A DNA stretch of 64,000 nucleotides from the NCBI GenBank assembly GCA_020854105.1, contig JADZGB010000029.1, forward strand, positions 1 through 64,000, written 5' to 3'. This document shows, one piece after another, positions 28,654 through 37,674 of the stretch (positions are counted from its first letter, which is position 1; every line of letters starts with the position of its first letter). Both the position numbers and the translations under genes were made by a program. The stretch is from Burkholderiales bacterium. Its GTDB lineage: Bacteria; Pseudomonadota; Gammaproteobacteria; Burkholderiales; SHXO01. The notes under the pieces were generated by a model. It worked only from the letters and a program-made list of their open reading frames with translations. It was not told the origin of the DNA and did no database searches.

Positions 28654-29483
28654 CACCCGACGAGTACTGTCAGCAGCGCGCCGCTGCCAGCGGCTCGAGC
28701 TTCTACTACAGCTTTCTGTTTCTGCCGCCGCCGCGCCGGCGCGCGATCACCGCGCTGTACGCCTTCTGCCGCGAGGTGGACGACGTGGTGGACGAGGTGT
28801 CGGATCCCGGCGTCGCGCGCAGCAAGCTGTCCTGGTGGACCGAGGAGACCGCACGGATCTTCCGCGGCACCCCGCAGCACCCGGTGGGACAGGCGCTCGC
28901 CGCGCCGGCACGGGAATTCGGCCTGCAGGAGGAACTGCTGCTCGAGATCATCGCCGGCATGCGCATGGACCTCGAGTACAACCGCTATCCCGACTACGCC
29001 ACCCTGGAGGTGTACTGCCACCGCGTGGCCGGCGTGGTGGGCCTGCTGTCGGCGCACGTCTTCGGTTTCACCGATGCACGCACCCTGGACTACGCGCGCA
29101 CCCTCGGCATTGCCTTCCAGCTCACCAACATCATCCGCGACGTGGGCGAGGACGTGCGCCGCAACCGCGTCTACATCCCGCTGGACGAACTGGCCCGGTG
29201 CGGCATGAGCGTGGACGATCTCGTCCTGCTGCGCGAGGACGCACGCTTCGAGAAACTCATGCGCGTGCAAATCGCGCGCGCGCAGGCCACCTACGATCGC
29301 GCGTTCGCGCTGCTGCCCGATGTCGACCGCAAGGCGCAACGACCCGGCTTGGTGATGGCGGCCATCTACCGTGCGCTGCTGGCCGAGATCGAGCGCAGCC
29401 GCGCCCCGGTGCTCACGCAGCGCATCTCGCTCACCCCGCTGCGCAAGCTGTGGCTGGCATGGAAGACCTGGGTGCGCGCATGA
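28650..29483 (+). CDS. hpnD: presqualene diphosphate synthase HpnD
   Basis: This condenses two farnesyl diphosphates to presqualene diphosphate, the first committed step to squalene. It has 277 residues starting at ATG 28650 (MTPDEYCQQRAAASGSSFYY), overlapping the hpnC stop. The two Asp-rich metal sites are CREVDDVVDEV and NIIRDVGEDVRRNRVYIP. The YCHRVAGVVG wording is typical of HpnD. Its stop overlaps the hpnE start. The set order C-D-E is the common one in bacteria that make hopanoids or squalene-derived carotenoids. Confidence 0.95.
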   Translation: MTPDEYCQQRAAASGSSFYYSFLFLPPPRRRAITALYAFCREVDDVVDEVSDPGVARSKLSWWTEETARIFRGTPQHPVGQALAAPAREFGLQEELLLEIIAGMRMDLEYNRYPDYATLEVYCHRVAGVVGLLSAHVFGFTDARTLDYARTLGIAFQLTNIIRDVGEDVRRNRVYIPLDELARCGMSVDDLVLLREDARFEKLMRVQIARAQATYDRAFALLPDVDRKAQRPGLVMAAIYRALLAEIERSRAPVLTQRISLTPLRKLWLAWKTWVRA

Positions 29484-30799
29484 GCGGCATGGCCGGACGG
29501 CGTGTAGCCGTCCTGGGCGGTGGCTGGGCCGGCATGGCCGCGGCGGTGGAACTGTCGGATGCGGGAGCGCGGGTGGCGGTGTTCGAAGCCGCGCAGACGC
29601 TGGGCGGGCGCGCGCGCGCGGTCGTGTATCGCGGCACCACGCTGGACAACGGCGCGCACATTCTCGTCGGCGCCTATCGCGAGACGCTCGCGATTATGCG
29701 CAAGGTCGGCGTGGACGAGGCACGCGGCCTGTTCGCGCGCCTCCCGCTCGAACTAAACTTCCCGGGCCGGTTCCGCCTGCGCGCGCCGCGCCTGCCGGGG
29801 CCTCTGCACCTGGCAGCGGCGCTGCTCGGCTGCAGCGGATTGCCCTGGGGCGAGCGGCTGGGGGCAGTGCGCTTCATGCGCACCTTGCAGTCCATGCGGT
29901 TCACGCTGGATCGCGATACCACCGTGGCCGCGCTGCTCGAGTGCCACGCGCAGGGGACGCACGCACGGCGCTACCTGTGGGAGCCGCTGTGCATCGCCGC
30001 GCTCAACACCCGTGCGCAGCAGGCCTCGGCGCAGGTGTTCCTCAACGTGCTGCGCGACAGCCTGAACGGCGCGCGCAGCGACAGCGAGCTGATCCTGCCT
30101 CGCTGCGATCTCTCGCACCTGTTCCCGCTGCCCGCTGCCGATCATGTCGATGCGCGCGGCGGCCGGGTGGTGACCGGCTGCGCGGTGCACGCGGTGCGCG
30201 AGCACGGCCGCGGCTTCGAGATCGAGCACACGCACGGACGCGAACCGTGCGACGCGGTGGTGTGCGCGCTGCCGCCGTATCGCGTCGCCGACACGCTGGC
30301 CCCGCTGGCGTCCATGCGCTCGATCACCCGCGACATCGTCATGCTCGAGCACGAGCCCATCACCAGCGTGTACCTGCAGTTCGATGCCGGCGCCTCGCTG
30401 CCGGGCGCGATGGTCGGTCTCGAAGACGGACACGCACAGTGGGCGTTCGATCGCGGGCGCCTTGCCGGGCAGCACGGGCTGGTCTGTGCGGTGGTCAGTG
30501 CCCGCGGAGCGCACGAAGCGCTGTCCCACGAGCAGCTGGCGGTGCACGTCGAGGACGAACTGCGGGCACGCTTCCCGCGGCTGGGCACCCCGCGCTGGCG
30601 CAAGGTGATCGCGGAGAAGCGGGCGACCTTCTCCTGCCGCCCCGACCTCGGGCGTCCCGATCAGATCACGCCCGTAGCCGGGCTCGTGCTGGCCGGCGAT
30701 TACACCGCGAGCCCCTATCCCGGCACGCTGGAAGCCGCCGTACGCAGCGGAGTGCGCTGCGCACGGCTCCTGAGCGAAGGAAGCCATGTTCACGCCTGA
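29480..30799 (+). CDS. hpnE: hydroxysqualene dehydroxylase HpnE (FAD-dependent)
   Basis: This flavoprotein of the amine-oxidase/phytoene-desaturase fold performs the last step to squalene. It has 439 residues. The N-terminal dinucleotide-binding motif is VAVLGGGWAGMAAAVEL, and a C-terminal FAD motif is present in AGLVLAGDYTASPYPGTLEAAVRSG. The start in an ATGA overlap with hpnD indicates translational coupling. No squalene-hopene cyclase gene lies in the window, so the fate of the squalene is not shown here. Confidence 0.93.
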   Translation: MSGMAGRRVAVLGGGWAGMAAAVELSDAGARVAVFEAAQTLGGRARAVVYRGTTLDNGAHILVGAYRETLAIMRKVGVDEARGLFARLPLELNFPGRFRLRAPRLPGPLHLAAALLGCSGLPWGERLGAVRFMRTLQSMRFTLDRDTTVAALLECHAQGTHARRYLWEPLCIAALNTRAQQASAQVFLNVLRDSLNGARSDSELILPRCDLSHLFPLPAADHVDARGGRVVTGCAVHAVREHGRGFEIEHTHGREPCDAVVCALPPYRVADTLAPLASMRSITRDIVMLEHEPITSVYLQFDAGASLPGAMVGLEDGHAQWAFDRGRLAGQHGLVCAVVSARGAHEALSHEQLAVHVEDELRARFPRLGTPRWRKVIAEKRATFSCRPDLGRPDQITPVAGLVLAGDYTASPYPGTLEAAVRSGVRCARLLSEGSHVHA

Positions 30800-31547
30800 T
30801 TACCGCCCTGCCCCCGATCTGCTCGCACAGCGCGTCATCCTCGTGACCGGCGCCAGTTCCGGCCTGGGACGCGAGGCAGCGCTGGCCTTCGCGCGCCACG
30901 GCGCGACCGTGATCCTGCACGGACGCAACACGAAGCGCCTGGAGAAACTTTACGACGAAATCGAGGGCTGCGGCGCGCCCCAGCCCATCATCCTGCCGCT
31001 GGATCTGGCCAGGGCGGGCGAAGTCGACTATGCGAACGTGGAACAGGCGATCCGGGCGCGGGCCGGGCGCCTCGATGGCCTGCTGCACAGCGCGGCGCAC
31101 TTCGCCCATCTCACCGAACTGGCGCACGAGTCGCTCGAGCATTGGCTCACCACGTTGCGGGTGAACAGTGCTGCCGTGCACGCACTCACGCGCGCCTGCC
31201 TGCCGCTGCTCAGGGCCGCGCCGGATGCGTCCGTGGTCGCCACCGCCGAGATGCACGGCCTGCAGCCGGCAGCGTACTGGGGTGCGTTCGCGGTGTCTCA
31301 GGGCGCGCTGCTCGGCTGGATAACGATCCTGGCGCAGGAATGGGCGCCCCTGCCCGGCCTGCGCGTGAACCTGCTGGTGCCCGGTGCGGTGGCCTCGCCG
31401 TTGCGCTCGCGCACGCATCCCGGGGAGACGCAAGCATCGCGGCTGGCCCCCGCGGCACTGGTGCCGCTGTGGCTCTATCTGATGGGACCGGACAGCCGGG
31501 GCGTCAGCGGCCAGGTGTTCGAAGCGTCGAAGCTGCTCGCCAGGTGA
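30786..31547 (+). CDS. YciK-like short-chain dehydrogenase fold protein lacking the catalytic triad
   Basis: This 253-residue protein aligns with YciK-type SDRs. The nucleotide loop is intact (VILVTGASSGLGREAALAFA). The usual Ser-Tyr-x3-Lys centre is not. The active-site segment reads PAAYWGAFAVSQGALLGW, so the Tyr and Lys positions are Phe168 and Gln172, and the Ser strand reads VVATAEMHGLQ. In YciK this segment reads WGAYAASK. It starts inside hpnE (14-nt overlap), so it is likely coupled to squalene synthesis. It may bind cofactor or partner proteins rather than catalyse the usual reaction. Function not known. Confidence 0.85.
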   Translation: MFTPDYRPAPDLLAQRVILVTGASSGLGREAALAFARHGATVILHGRNTKRLEKLYDEIEGCGAPQPIILPLDLARAGEVDYANVEQAIRARAGRLDGLLHSAAHFAHLTELAHESLEHWLTTLRVNSAAVHALTRACLPLLRAAPDASVVATAEMHGLQPAAYWGAFAVSQGALLGWITILAQEWAPLPGLRVNLLVPGAVASPLRSRTHPGETQASRLAPAALVPLWLYLMGPDSRGVSGQVFEASKLLAR

Positions 31548-31590
31548 ACGGTTCACCACGACGGAGAGCATTCATCACGACAGCGTATCA

Positions 31591-31684
31591 ACCACGAAGA
31601 CACGAACAGCGAGAACCCGGGGCCAGGTTTTCATTCGTGTCCCTCGTGCCTTCGTGTTCCTCTTTTGATTCGTGCCTTCGTGGT
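31591..31684. repeat. cttcgtg-type intergenic repeat
   Basis: The gap between the SDR and thioesterase genes is filled with reiterated acacgaag/cttcgtgt words. Terminal 9-nt inverted repeats are accacgaag (31591-31599) and cttcgtggt (31676-31684). The same words occur at 43200-43260. It lies between convergent genes and resembles short non-coding repeats scattered in betaproteobacterial genomes. Confidence 0.65.
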
Positions 31685-31697
31685 AAACGCAGTTCGA

Positions 31698-32117
31698 TCA
31701 GGCCAGCAGGGCGCGAACCCAGTCGGGCAGCGGCCTCGACTTGCCGTCGGCCAGGTCGATCCACACCATCATCGCCTCGCAGCGCGCGTACACCTTCTCC
31801 GGGTGCCCGGCGTCGCGCAGCTCGCTATACAGCGGGAAGGCGCTGCGCCGGGCCTGGCCGGCCACCAGGCTGACCTCGAGTTCGCACGGGTACACCGCCG
31901 GGAGCACGAAGCGGCAGTTGATGCTGCCCAGGATCGGCCCTTCCGGAAGCTTCCTGTAGTCGGCGCCGATGGCGTCGAACCACGAGATGCGCGCCTGCTC
32001 GAAGTAGCGGAAATAAATCGTGTTGTTCATGTGGCCGAGCGCGTCCATGTCGCCCCAGCGCATGCGCATGCGCTCGACGTGGACCTGCCTGCCCGGGTCG
32101 GGCGCTTCTAGCGACAA
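31698..32117 (-). CDS. hotdog-fold acyl-CoA thioesterase (4HBT/YbgC-like)
   Basis: This 139-residue protein hydrolyses an acyl-CoA thioester; the exact substrate is not readable. It has the 4-hydroxybenzoyl-CoA thioesterase active-site wording [25 protein letters not shown], with the catalytic Asp in GDMDALGH. Length is typical. It stands alone, convergent with the SDR gene across a repeat and divergent from the ETF-ubiquinone oxidoreductase gene 86 nt away. Confidence 0.88.
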   Translation of the reverse strand: MSLEAPDPGRQVHVERMRMRWGDMDALGHMNNTIYFRYFEQARISWFDAIGADYRKLPEGPILGSINCRFVLPAVYPCELEVSLVAGQARRSAFPLYSELRDAGHPEKVYARCEAMMVWIDLADGKSRPLPDWVRALLA

Positions 32118-32203
32118 TCCGTTTCTCCCTCGAAACCGTTTATCATCGTTCGATTGTAAAGCAGGCGCGCACGAGCGCCTGCCCGAGCATCCTGGAGCAG
32201 ATC

Positions 32204-33838
32204 TTGTCCGAACGCGAATCGATGGAATACGACGTGGTGGTCGTCGGCGCCGGTCCTTCCGGCCTGGCCACGGCCATCCGACTCAAGCAGCTGGCCGCGC
32301 AACGCCAGGCGGAAATGTCGGTGTGCGTGATCGAGAAGGGCTCCGAGGTCGGCGCGCACATCCTCTCCGGCGCGGTGATCGAACCGCGCGCGCTGAACGA
32401 GCTGCTGCCCGACTGGAAGAATCTGGGCGCGCCGCTGGACACGCCGGCGCGCGAGGACCGGTTTCTCTACCTGTCGCAGAGCAAGTCGTGGCAGCTGCCC
32501 ACGCCGCCGCAGATGCACAACCGCGGCAACTACGTCATCAGCCTGAGCAACCTCTGCCGCTGGCTCGGCCAGCAGGCCGAGGCGCTGGGCGTGGAGATCT
32601 ATCCGGGGTTCGCGGCTGCCGAGGTGCTGTATCACGATGACGGACGCGTCAAGGGCGTCGCCACCGGCGATCTGGGCATCGGCAAGCACGGCGAGCCGAC
32701 CGATCGCTATCAACGGGGCATGGCGTTGCACGCGAAGCAGACGGTATTCGCCGAGGGCTGCCGCGGCTCGCTCACCAAGACGCTGCTCGAGCGCTTCAGG
32801 CTCAGGGAAGGAGTCGACCCGCAGACGTATGGCATCGGCATCAAGGAGCTGTGGGAAGTCGAACCGCCGAAATCCGAGCCCGGCCTCATCGTGCACACGG
32901 TCGGATGGCCGCTGGACAAGGCCACCTACGGCGGGTCGTTTCTCTATCACCTGTCGAACAACCAGGTGGCGGTCGGATTCGTCATCGGCCTCGACTACCA
33001 GAATCCCTATCTGAGCCCCTTCGACGAATTCCAGCGCTTCAAGACGCATCCCTCGATCCGCCCGGTGTTCGAGGACGCGCGGCGCATCGCCTACGGTGCG
33101 CGCGCGCTCTCCGAAGGCGGCTTCCAGTCCATTCCCAGGCTCGCCTTTCCGGGAGGGCTGCTGGTGGGTGACACCGCGGGCTTCCTCAACGTGCCCAAGA
33201 TCAAGGGCACGCACACCGCGATGAAGTCCGGGATGACCGCGGCAGAGGCCTTGTTCGAGCACCTCGCCGCGAATGGCGGGCCGGAGGTCGTCGGCTATCC
33301 GGAGCGTCTGCGCAACAGCTGGGTCTGGGAGGAACTAGAGGCGGTGCGCAACATTCGCCCGTCCTTCCGCTGGGGACTGTTCGGGGGCATCGCCTACTCG
33401 GCACTCGACACTTACGTGTTCCGCGGCAAGGCGCCGTGGACCATGCGCCACCATGCCGATCACTCGCAGTTGAAGCAGGCCTCGTCGTTCAGGCCGATAG
33501 AGTATCCCAGGCCCGATGGCAAGGTGAGCTTCGACAAGCTGTCCTCGGTGTTCCTGTCCAACACCAACCACGAGGAGGACCAGCCCAGCCATCTGCAGCT
33601 GAAGGATCCGTCCGTGCCGATAGGCGTGAATCTCGCCTTGTACGACGCGCCCGAGCAGCGCTACTGCCCGGCAGGCGTCTACGAGATCGTGCGCGATGCG
33701 CGGGGTCGCAATCCGCGCCTGCAGATCAACGCGCAGAACTGCGTGCACTGCAAGACCTGCGACATCAAGGATCCCACCCAGAACATCAACTGGGTCGTGC
33801 CGGAAGGCGGCGGCGGACCCAACTACCCCAACATGTAG
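32204..33838 (+). CDS. electron transfer flavoprotein-ubiquinone oxidoreductase
   Basis: This membrane-associated flavin and iron-sulfur protein moves electrons from EtfAB to ubiquinone. It has 544 residues. FAD binding is [21 protein letters not shown] at the N-terminus. The C-terminal 4Fe-4S site has Cys residues in [10 protein letters not shown] and [19 protein letters not shown], and it ends in the typical [13 protein letters not shown] 32204 is preferred as start since GGAG lies six bases before it; ATG 32222 has no ribosome site. The EtfAB genes are at 53040-54721, so the electron path of the fatty-acid cluster is completed here. Confidence 0.96.
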   Translation: MSERESMEYDVVVVGAGPSGLATAIRLKQLAAQRQAEMSVCVIEKGSEVGAHILSGAVIEPRALNELLPDWKNLGAPLDTPAREDRFLYLSQSKSWQLPTPPQMHNRGNYVISLSNLCRWLGQQAEALGVEIYPGFAAAEVLYHDDGRVKGVATGDLGIGKHGEPTDRYQRGMALHAKQTVFAEGCRGSLTKTLLERFRLREGVDPQTYGIGIKELWEVEPPKSEPGLIVHTVGWPLDKATYGGSFLYHLSNNQVAVGFVIGLDYQNPYLSPFDEFQRFKTHPSIRPVFEDARRIAYGARALSEGGFQSIPRLAFPGGLLVGDTAGFLNVPKIKGTHTAMKSGMTAAEALFEHLAANGGPEVVGYPERLRNSWVWEELEAVRNIRPSFRWGLFGGIAYSALDTYVFRGKAPWTMRHHADHSQLKQASSFRPIEYPRPDGKVSFDKLSSVFLSNTNHEEDQPSHLQLKDPSVPIGVNLALYDAPEQRYCPAGVYEIVRDARGRNPRLQINAQNCVHCKTCDIKDPTQNINWVVPEGGGGPNYPNM

Positions 33839-33951
33839 GCACGCGTTCCCGAGCGCAACCAGCGCGGGGAACTCGCTCCCGCGCGGCGTAGTCTGTGCAT
33901 GAGCCGGCCCGCTCCCGCGCGCCTTCACTCCTCCCCTCTGCCTCGACCCTC

Positions 33952-36876
33952 ATGCGATACGTCCGCCTCCAGGTCCTGTTCCTCGCATTCGCCGCCCTGC
34001 TCGCGAGCACCCTCGCCCACGCGCAGGAGGGGCAGCGCCACGTCGCGTGGGCGCACGAGAGTGCGGACATCGCTCCGGATCCCGCCGCCGTGTGGGGCCG
34101 CCTGGACAACGGCATGCGCTACGTCGTTCTTCCCAACGACACACCCAAGGGACGTATCAGTCTGCGGCTGCTGGTCGATGCGGGATCGTTCATGGAACGC
34201 GACGACCAGCGTGGCCTGGCGCACTTCCTCGAGCACATGGCGTTCAAGGGTTCGGAGAACATGCGCGCCGGCGACCTGGTGCAGTACCTGGAGCGCCTGG
34301 GCATGGCCTTTGGCGCCGACACCAATGCACGTACCGGCTTCGATTCGACCGTCTACCAGCTCGAGCTGCCCTCCAACGATCCCGCGCTGCTCGATCGGAG
34401 CCTGTTCGTGCTGCGCGAGAAGGCCGGGCGACTCCTGATCCCCGGCGCCGAACTCGAGCGCGAACGCGGTGTCATCCTCAGCGAGAAGCGCCTGCGCGAC
34501 ACCGCGCAGTTCCGCGCGATGGACGCGAACCTGCGCTTTCTCTTCCCCGACTCGCTGATCTCTGCGCGCATGCCGATCGGTCGCGAGGAGGTCATCGCCT
34601 CGGCCCCGCGCGAGCGCCTGGTGGACTTCTACGACACCTGGTACCGGCCGTCGCGTATGACGCTGGTCGCCGTGGGCGCCGTCGACCCGGCGCTTATCGC
34701 GCGCGCGATCCACCAGCACTTCGCCGATTTCCAGGCGCGCTCTGCCGAGCGCTCCGATCCGAGGATCGGCGACATCGGTCCGCGCCAGCTCGAGACGCGC
34801 CTGCACTACGAAGCGGAGGGACGCACCAACGTCACGCTGCAGGTGGCCAGACCGGCGCGGCCCGGGCCCGACACGCACGCCCGCCGCTACGAGGACATCC
34901 AGCTCTACCTCGCGCACGCGGTGCTCAACCGCCGCCTGGCCACTCTGGCCATGGCGCAGGACGCGCCCTTCGTGGGAGGTTTCGCGCAGTCCGACGACTT
35001 CCTCGAGTTCGCGCGCGTGGCGAACGTGACCATCAACACCGAACCGGCTCGCTGGAAGGACGGTCTGCGCGTAGCCGAGCAGGAGCTGCGGCGCGCACTG
35101 AAGCACGGATTCGCCTCCGAGGAACTGGACGAGCAGACGCGCATCCTGGTCACGCAGTTCGAGGAGAGCACGAGGGCGGCGGGCACACGCGAGTCGGCCG
35201 ATCTCGCCAACGAGATCGTGCAGAGCGTGAGCGAGGGCCTGGTGTTCACGCACCCGCGGACCGATCTGGCGGAGCTGCGCGGGATCCTCGCCGAGACCAC
35301 GCCGGCAAGCGTACTCGCGGCGATGCGCGCAATGTGGTCGGATGCCGGTCCGCTGGTGTTCGTCTCGGGTCCGGTGAAGCTGGACGCACCGCAGGCCGCC
35401 ATCCGCGAAGCCTATCTGGACAGCGCTGCGGTGCCCGTGGATGCGCCGGCCCAGGCCCGCCTCGCGCCGTTCGGCTACGAGAACTCCGGCAGCGCGCAAC
35501 CGGCGCAGCGCCGTGTGAGCGACGCGCTGCAGGTGACGCAGCTGCGCTTCGCCAACAACGTGCGGGTGAATCTCAAGCCCACGCGCTTCGAGGCCAACAG
35601 CATTCTGATCTCTGCCCGCATCGGCGGCGGGCGGCTGGAACTGCCGATGGACAAGCCCGGCCTGGAGGCGCTGGCCGAGGGTGCATTCGTCTCCGGCGGC
35701 CTGGGCAAGCACAGTCTCGACGAACTGAACCGGATCATCGCCGGACGCAGCGTGGGGCTTGGATTCGAGGTCGAGGACGACGCTTTCGTGCTGGGCGGGC
35801 GCACGACACCAGCGGACCTGCTGCTGCAGTTGCAGCTGCTCGCCGCCTATGTCACGGACCCCGGCTACCGGTCCGAGGCCCTGGCCAAGTTCAGGCAGAC
35901 GCTGCCGCAGCGCTATCAGATGCTCGAGCGCACGCCCACCGGCGTGCTGCAGAAGGAGGTCGTGCGTTTCCTGCGCGGAGGCGACGCGCGCTTCGGCTTT
36001 CCGGATCAGGCCACGCTGGCTACCCGCAGCTTCGAGAACCTGCGCGCGGTGCTGGACCCGGCGCTGGCCGGCGGCTATCTGGAACTGACACTGGTCGGCG
36101 ACTTCGAGATGGAGTCGGCCATCGCAGCGGTATCTGCCACGTTCGGCGCGCTGCCGCTGCGCGCTGCGGCGAAGCCGCCGTTCACGGCCGAGCGCGACGT
36201 ACGCTTTCCCGCCGGCAGTCCCGAGGTGGTGCGCTTCGATTACGAGACCAACGACCCGAAGGCGATCGCGGCGACATATTGGCCGACGACCGACCTCTCC
36301 AGGCTGAGCGACGCGCGCCGCCTGTTCGTGCTCGGCAAGGTGCTGGGCAATCGGGTACTCGAGCGCGCGCGCAACCTGCGGGGCCTGACCTACACCGCAC
36401 ACGGCGATCACGCGCCGAGCCAGGCCTTTCCGGGCTACGGCGTCCTGTTCGGCGTGGTGGACGCACCGCCGCAGAAGGCCGAGGATCTGGCGCGCCTGAT
36501 CCGCGATATCGGAAGCGAAATCCGGCGCGATGGCATTACCCAGGACGAACTCGAGCGCGCGCGTAACCCGATCGTCGCGGAACTGAAGAAACTCCTGGAA
36601 ACCAATGTCTATCTGCTGTCGGGCGTCGTCAGCGGATCCCAGGAACGGCCCGAGCGGCTGCAGCGCGCGCTCACCAGCGTGGAGGAGCTGTCGTCGCTTT
36701 CTGTGGAGGACATCGACGCAGTGGCGCGCCAGTATCTCGATCCGGCGCGCGCGCTGCCGGTGGCGATCGTGCCGGGCGCCATTACGGCGGCGCCCACTGC
36801 GGCCGATCCCATCGCGGCCGATCCAACTGCGGCCGACCCCACCGCGGGCGATCCGGCGCAGCCGGCGGCACGCTAG
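33952..36876 (+). CDS. periplasmic two-domain M16 zinc peptidase
   Basis: This 974-residue protein has a signal peptide (YVRLQVLFLAFAALLASTLAHA) at ATG 33952. An in-frame GTG at 33895 would put 19 extra residues before it. The inverted zinc motif HFLEHMAFKG (about 88-97) lies in the first M16 domain, with the distant Glu in ELERERGVILSEKR. A second, non-catalytic M16 pair fills the rest, as in pitrilysin-like PqqL proteins. The C-terminus carries a degenerate pentapeptide repeat (about 948-968; TAADP-like). Substrates are unknown. Confidence 0.93.
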   Translation: MRYVRLQVLFLAFAALLASTLAHAQEGQRHVAWAHESADIAPDPAAVWGRLDNGMRYVVLPNDTPKGRISLRLLVDAGSFMERDDQRGLAHFLEHMAFKGSENMRAGDLVQYLERLGMAFGADTNARTGFDSTVYQLELPSNDPALLDRSLFVLREKAGRLLIPGAELERERGVILSEKRLRDTAQFRAMDANLRFLFPDSLISARMPIGREEVIASAPRERLVDFYDTWYRPSRMTLVAVGAVDPALIARAIHQHFADFQARSAERSDPRIGDIGPRQLETRLHYEAEGRTNVTLQVARPARPGPDTHARRYEDIQLYLAHAVLNRRLATLAMAQDAPFVGGFAQSDDFLEFARVANVTINTEPARWKDGLRVAEQELRRALKHGFASEELDEQTRILVTQFEESTRAAGTRESADLANEIVQSVSEGLVFTHPRTDLAELRGILAETTPASVLAAMRAMWSDAGPLVFVSGPVKLDAPQAAIREAYLDSAAVPVDAPAQARLAPFGYENSGSAQPAQRRVSDALQVTQLRFANNVRVNLKPTRFEANSILISARIGGGRLELPMDKPGLEALAEGAFVSGGLGKHSLDELNRIIAGRSVGLGFEVEDDAFVLGGRTTPADLLLQLQLLAAYVTDPGYRSEALAKFRQTLPQRYQMLERTPTGVLQKEVVRFLRGGDARFGFPDQATLATRSFENLRAVLDPALAGGYLELTLVGDFEMESAIAAVSATFGALPLRAAAKPPFTAERDVRFPAGSPEVVRFDYETNDPKAIAATYWPTTDLSRLSDARRLFVLGKVLGNRVLERARNLRGLTYTAHGDHAPSQAFPGYGVLFGVVDAPPQKAEDLARLIRDIGSEIRRDGITQDELERARNPIVAELKKLLETNVYLLSGVVSGSQERPERLQRALTSVEELSSLSVEDIDAVARQYLDPARALPVAIVPGAITAAPTAADPIAADPTAADPTAGDPAQPAAR
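36796..36855 (+). repeat. four 15-bp in-frame tandem repeats at the 3' end of the M16 peptidase gene
   Basis: Units are 36796-36810 (actgcggccgatccc), 36811-36825 (atcgcggccgatcca), 36826-36840 (actgcggccgacccc) and 36841-36855 (accgcgggcgatccg). They encode TAADP, IAADP, TAADP and TAGDP. The unit is a multiple of three, so copy number can change without breaking the frame. Confidence 0.9.
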
Positions 36877-36906
36877 AGTGCGGTTCGCGACCCGGTCTAC
36901 GCCGCC

Positions 36907-37668
36907 TCAGCCCCTTGCCTGACCGGCTCCGATGACGTCCTTCAACGCGTTCATCAACTCCACCGGAAAGACGATGGTGTTGCTTCGGTCGTTGGCGATG
37001 GTCGTGAGCGTCTGCAGGTAGCGCAGCTGCATCGCCTCGGGCTGGGTGGCGAGCGTCTGCGCCGCTTCCAGCAGCTTGTGCGAGGCCTGCAGTTCGCCTT
37101 CGGCAAGGATGACCTTGGAGCGGCGTTCCCGCTCGGCTTCGGCCTGGCGCGCCATGGCGCGCGCCATTGTCTCGTTCAGGTCGATGTGCTTGATCTCCAC
37201 GTTGGAGACCTTGATGCCCCAGGCATCGGTCTGCTGATCCAGCGTCGCCTGGATGTCGATGTTGAGTTTCTCGCGCTCGGACAGCATCTCGTCGAGCTCG
37301 TGCTTGCCCAGCACCGCACGCAGTGTCGTCTGCGCCAGCTGGCTGGTCGCGACCAGGTAGTTCTCCACCTGGATGATCGCTCTCTCCGGCTCGACCACGC
37401 GGAAGAACACGATCGCATTGACCTTCACCGACACGTTGTCCTTCGAGATGACGTCCTGCGACGGGACGTCCATGGTCACCGTGCGCAGATCCACCTTGAC
37501 CATCTGCTGCAGTCCGGGGATGACGATCACCAGGCCAGGCCCCTTCACCTTCCAGAACCGGCCGAGCTGGAACACGACGCCGCGCTCGTATTCACGCAGG
37601 ATGCGCACGGCGTAGAACAGCGCCGCCGCGATGAGTACCACGAAAATCATGCCGCCGAAACCATCCAT
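36907..37668 (-). CDS. SPFH/stomatin-like membrane protein (slipin)
   Basis: This 253-residue protein has one N-terminal membrane helix ([19 protein letters not shown]) followed by the SPFH/band 7 domain ([40 protein letters not shown]) and an Ala/Glu-rich helical tail. Slipins oligomerise in the membrane, and bacterial ones are typically paired with an NfeD-family partner, which is exactly the gene upstream here (6 nt gap). The pair probably acts in membrane microdomain or protein quality control. Confidence 0.94.
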   Translation of the reverse strand: MDGFGGMIFVVLIAAALFYAVRILREYERGVVFQLGRFWKVKGPGLVIVIPGLQQMVKVDLRTVTMDVPSQDVISKDNVSVKVNAIVFFRVVEPERAIIQVENYLVATSQLAQTTLRAVLGKHELDEMLSEREKLNIDIQATLDQQTDAWGIKVSNVEIKHIDLNETMARAMARQAEAERERRSKVILAEGELQASHKLLEAAQTLATQPEAMQLRYLQTLTTIANDRSNTIVFPVELMNALKDVIGAGQARG

Positions 37669-37674
37669 GCCCGC

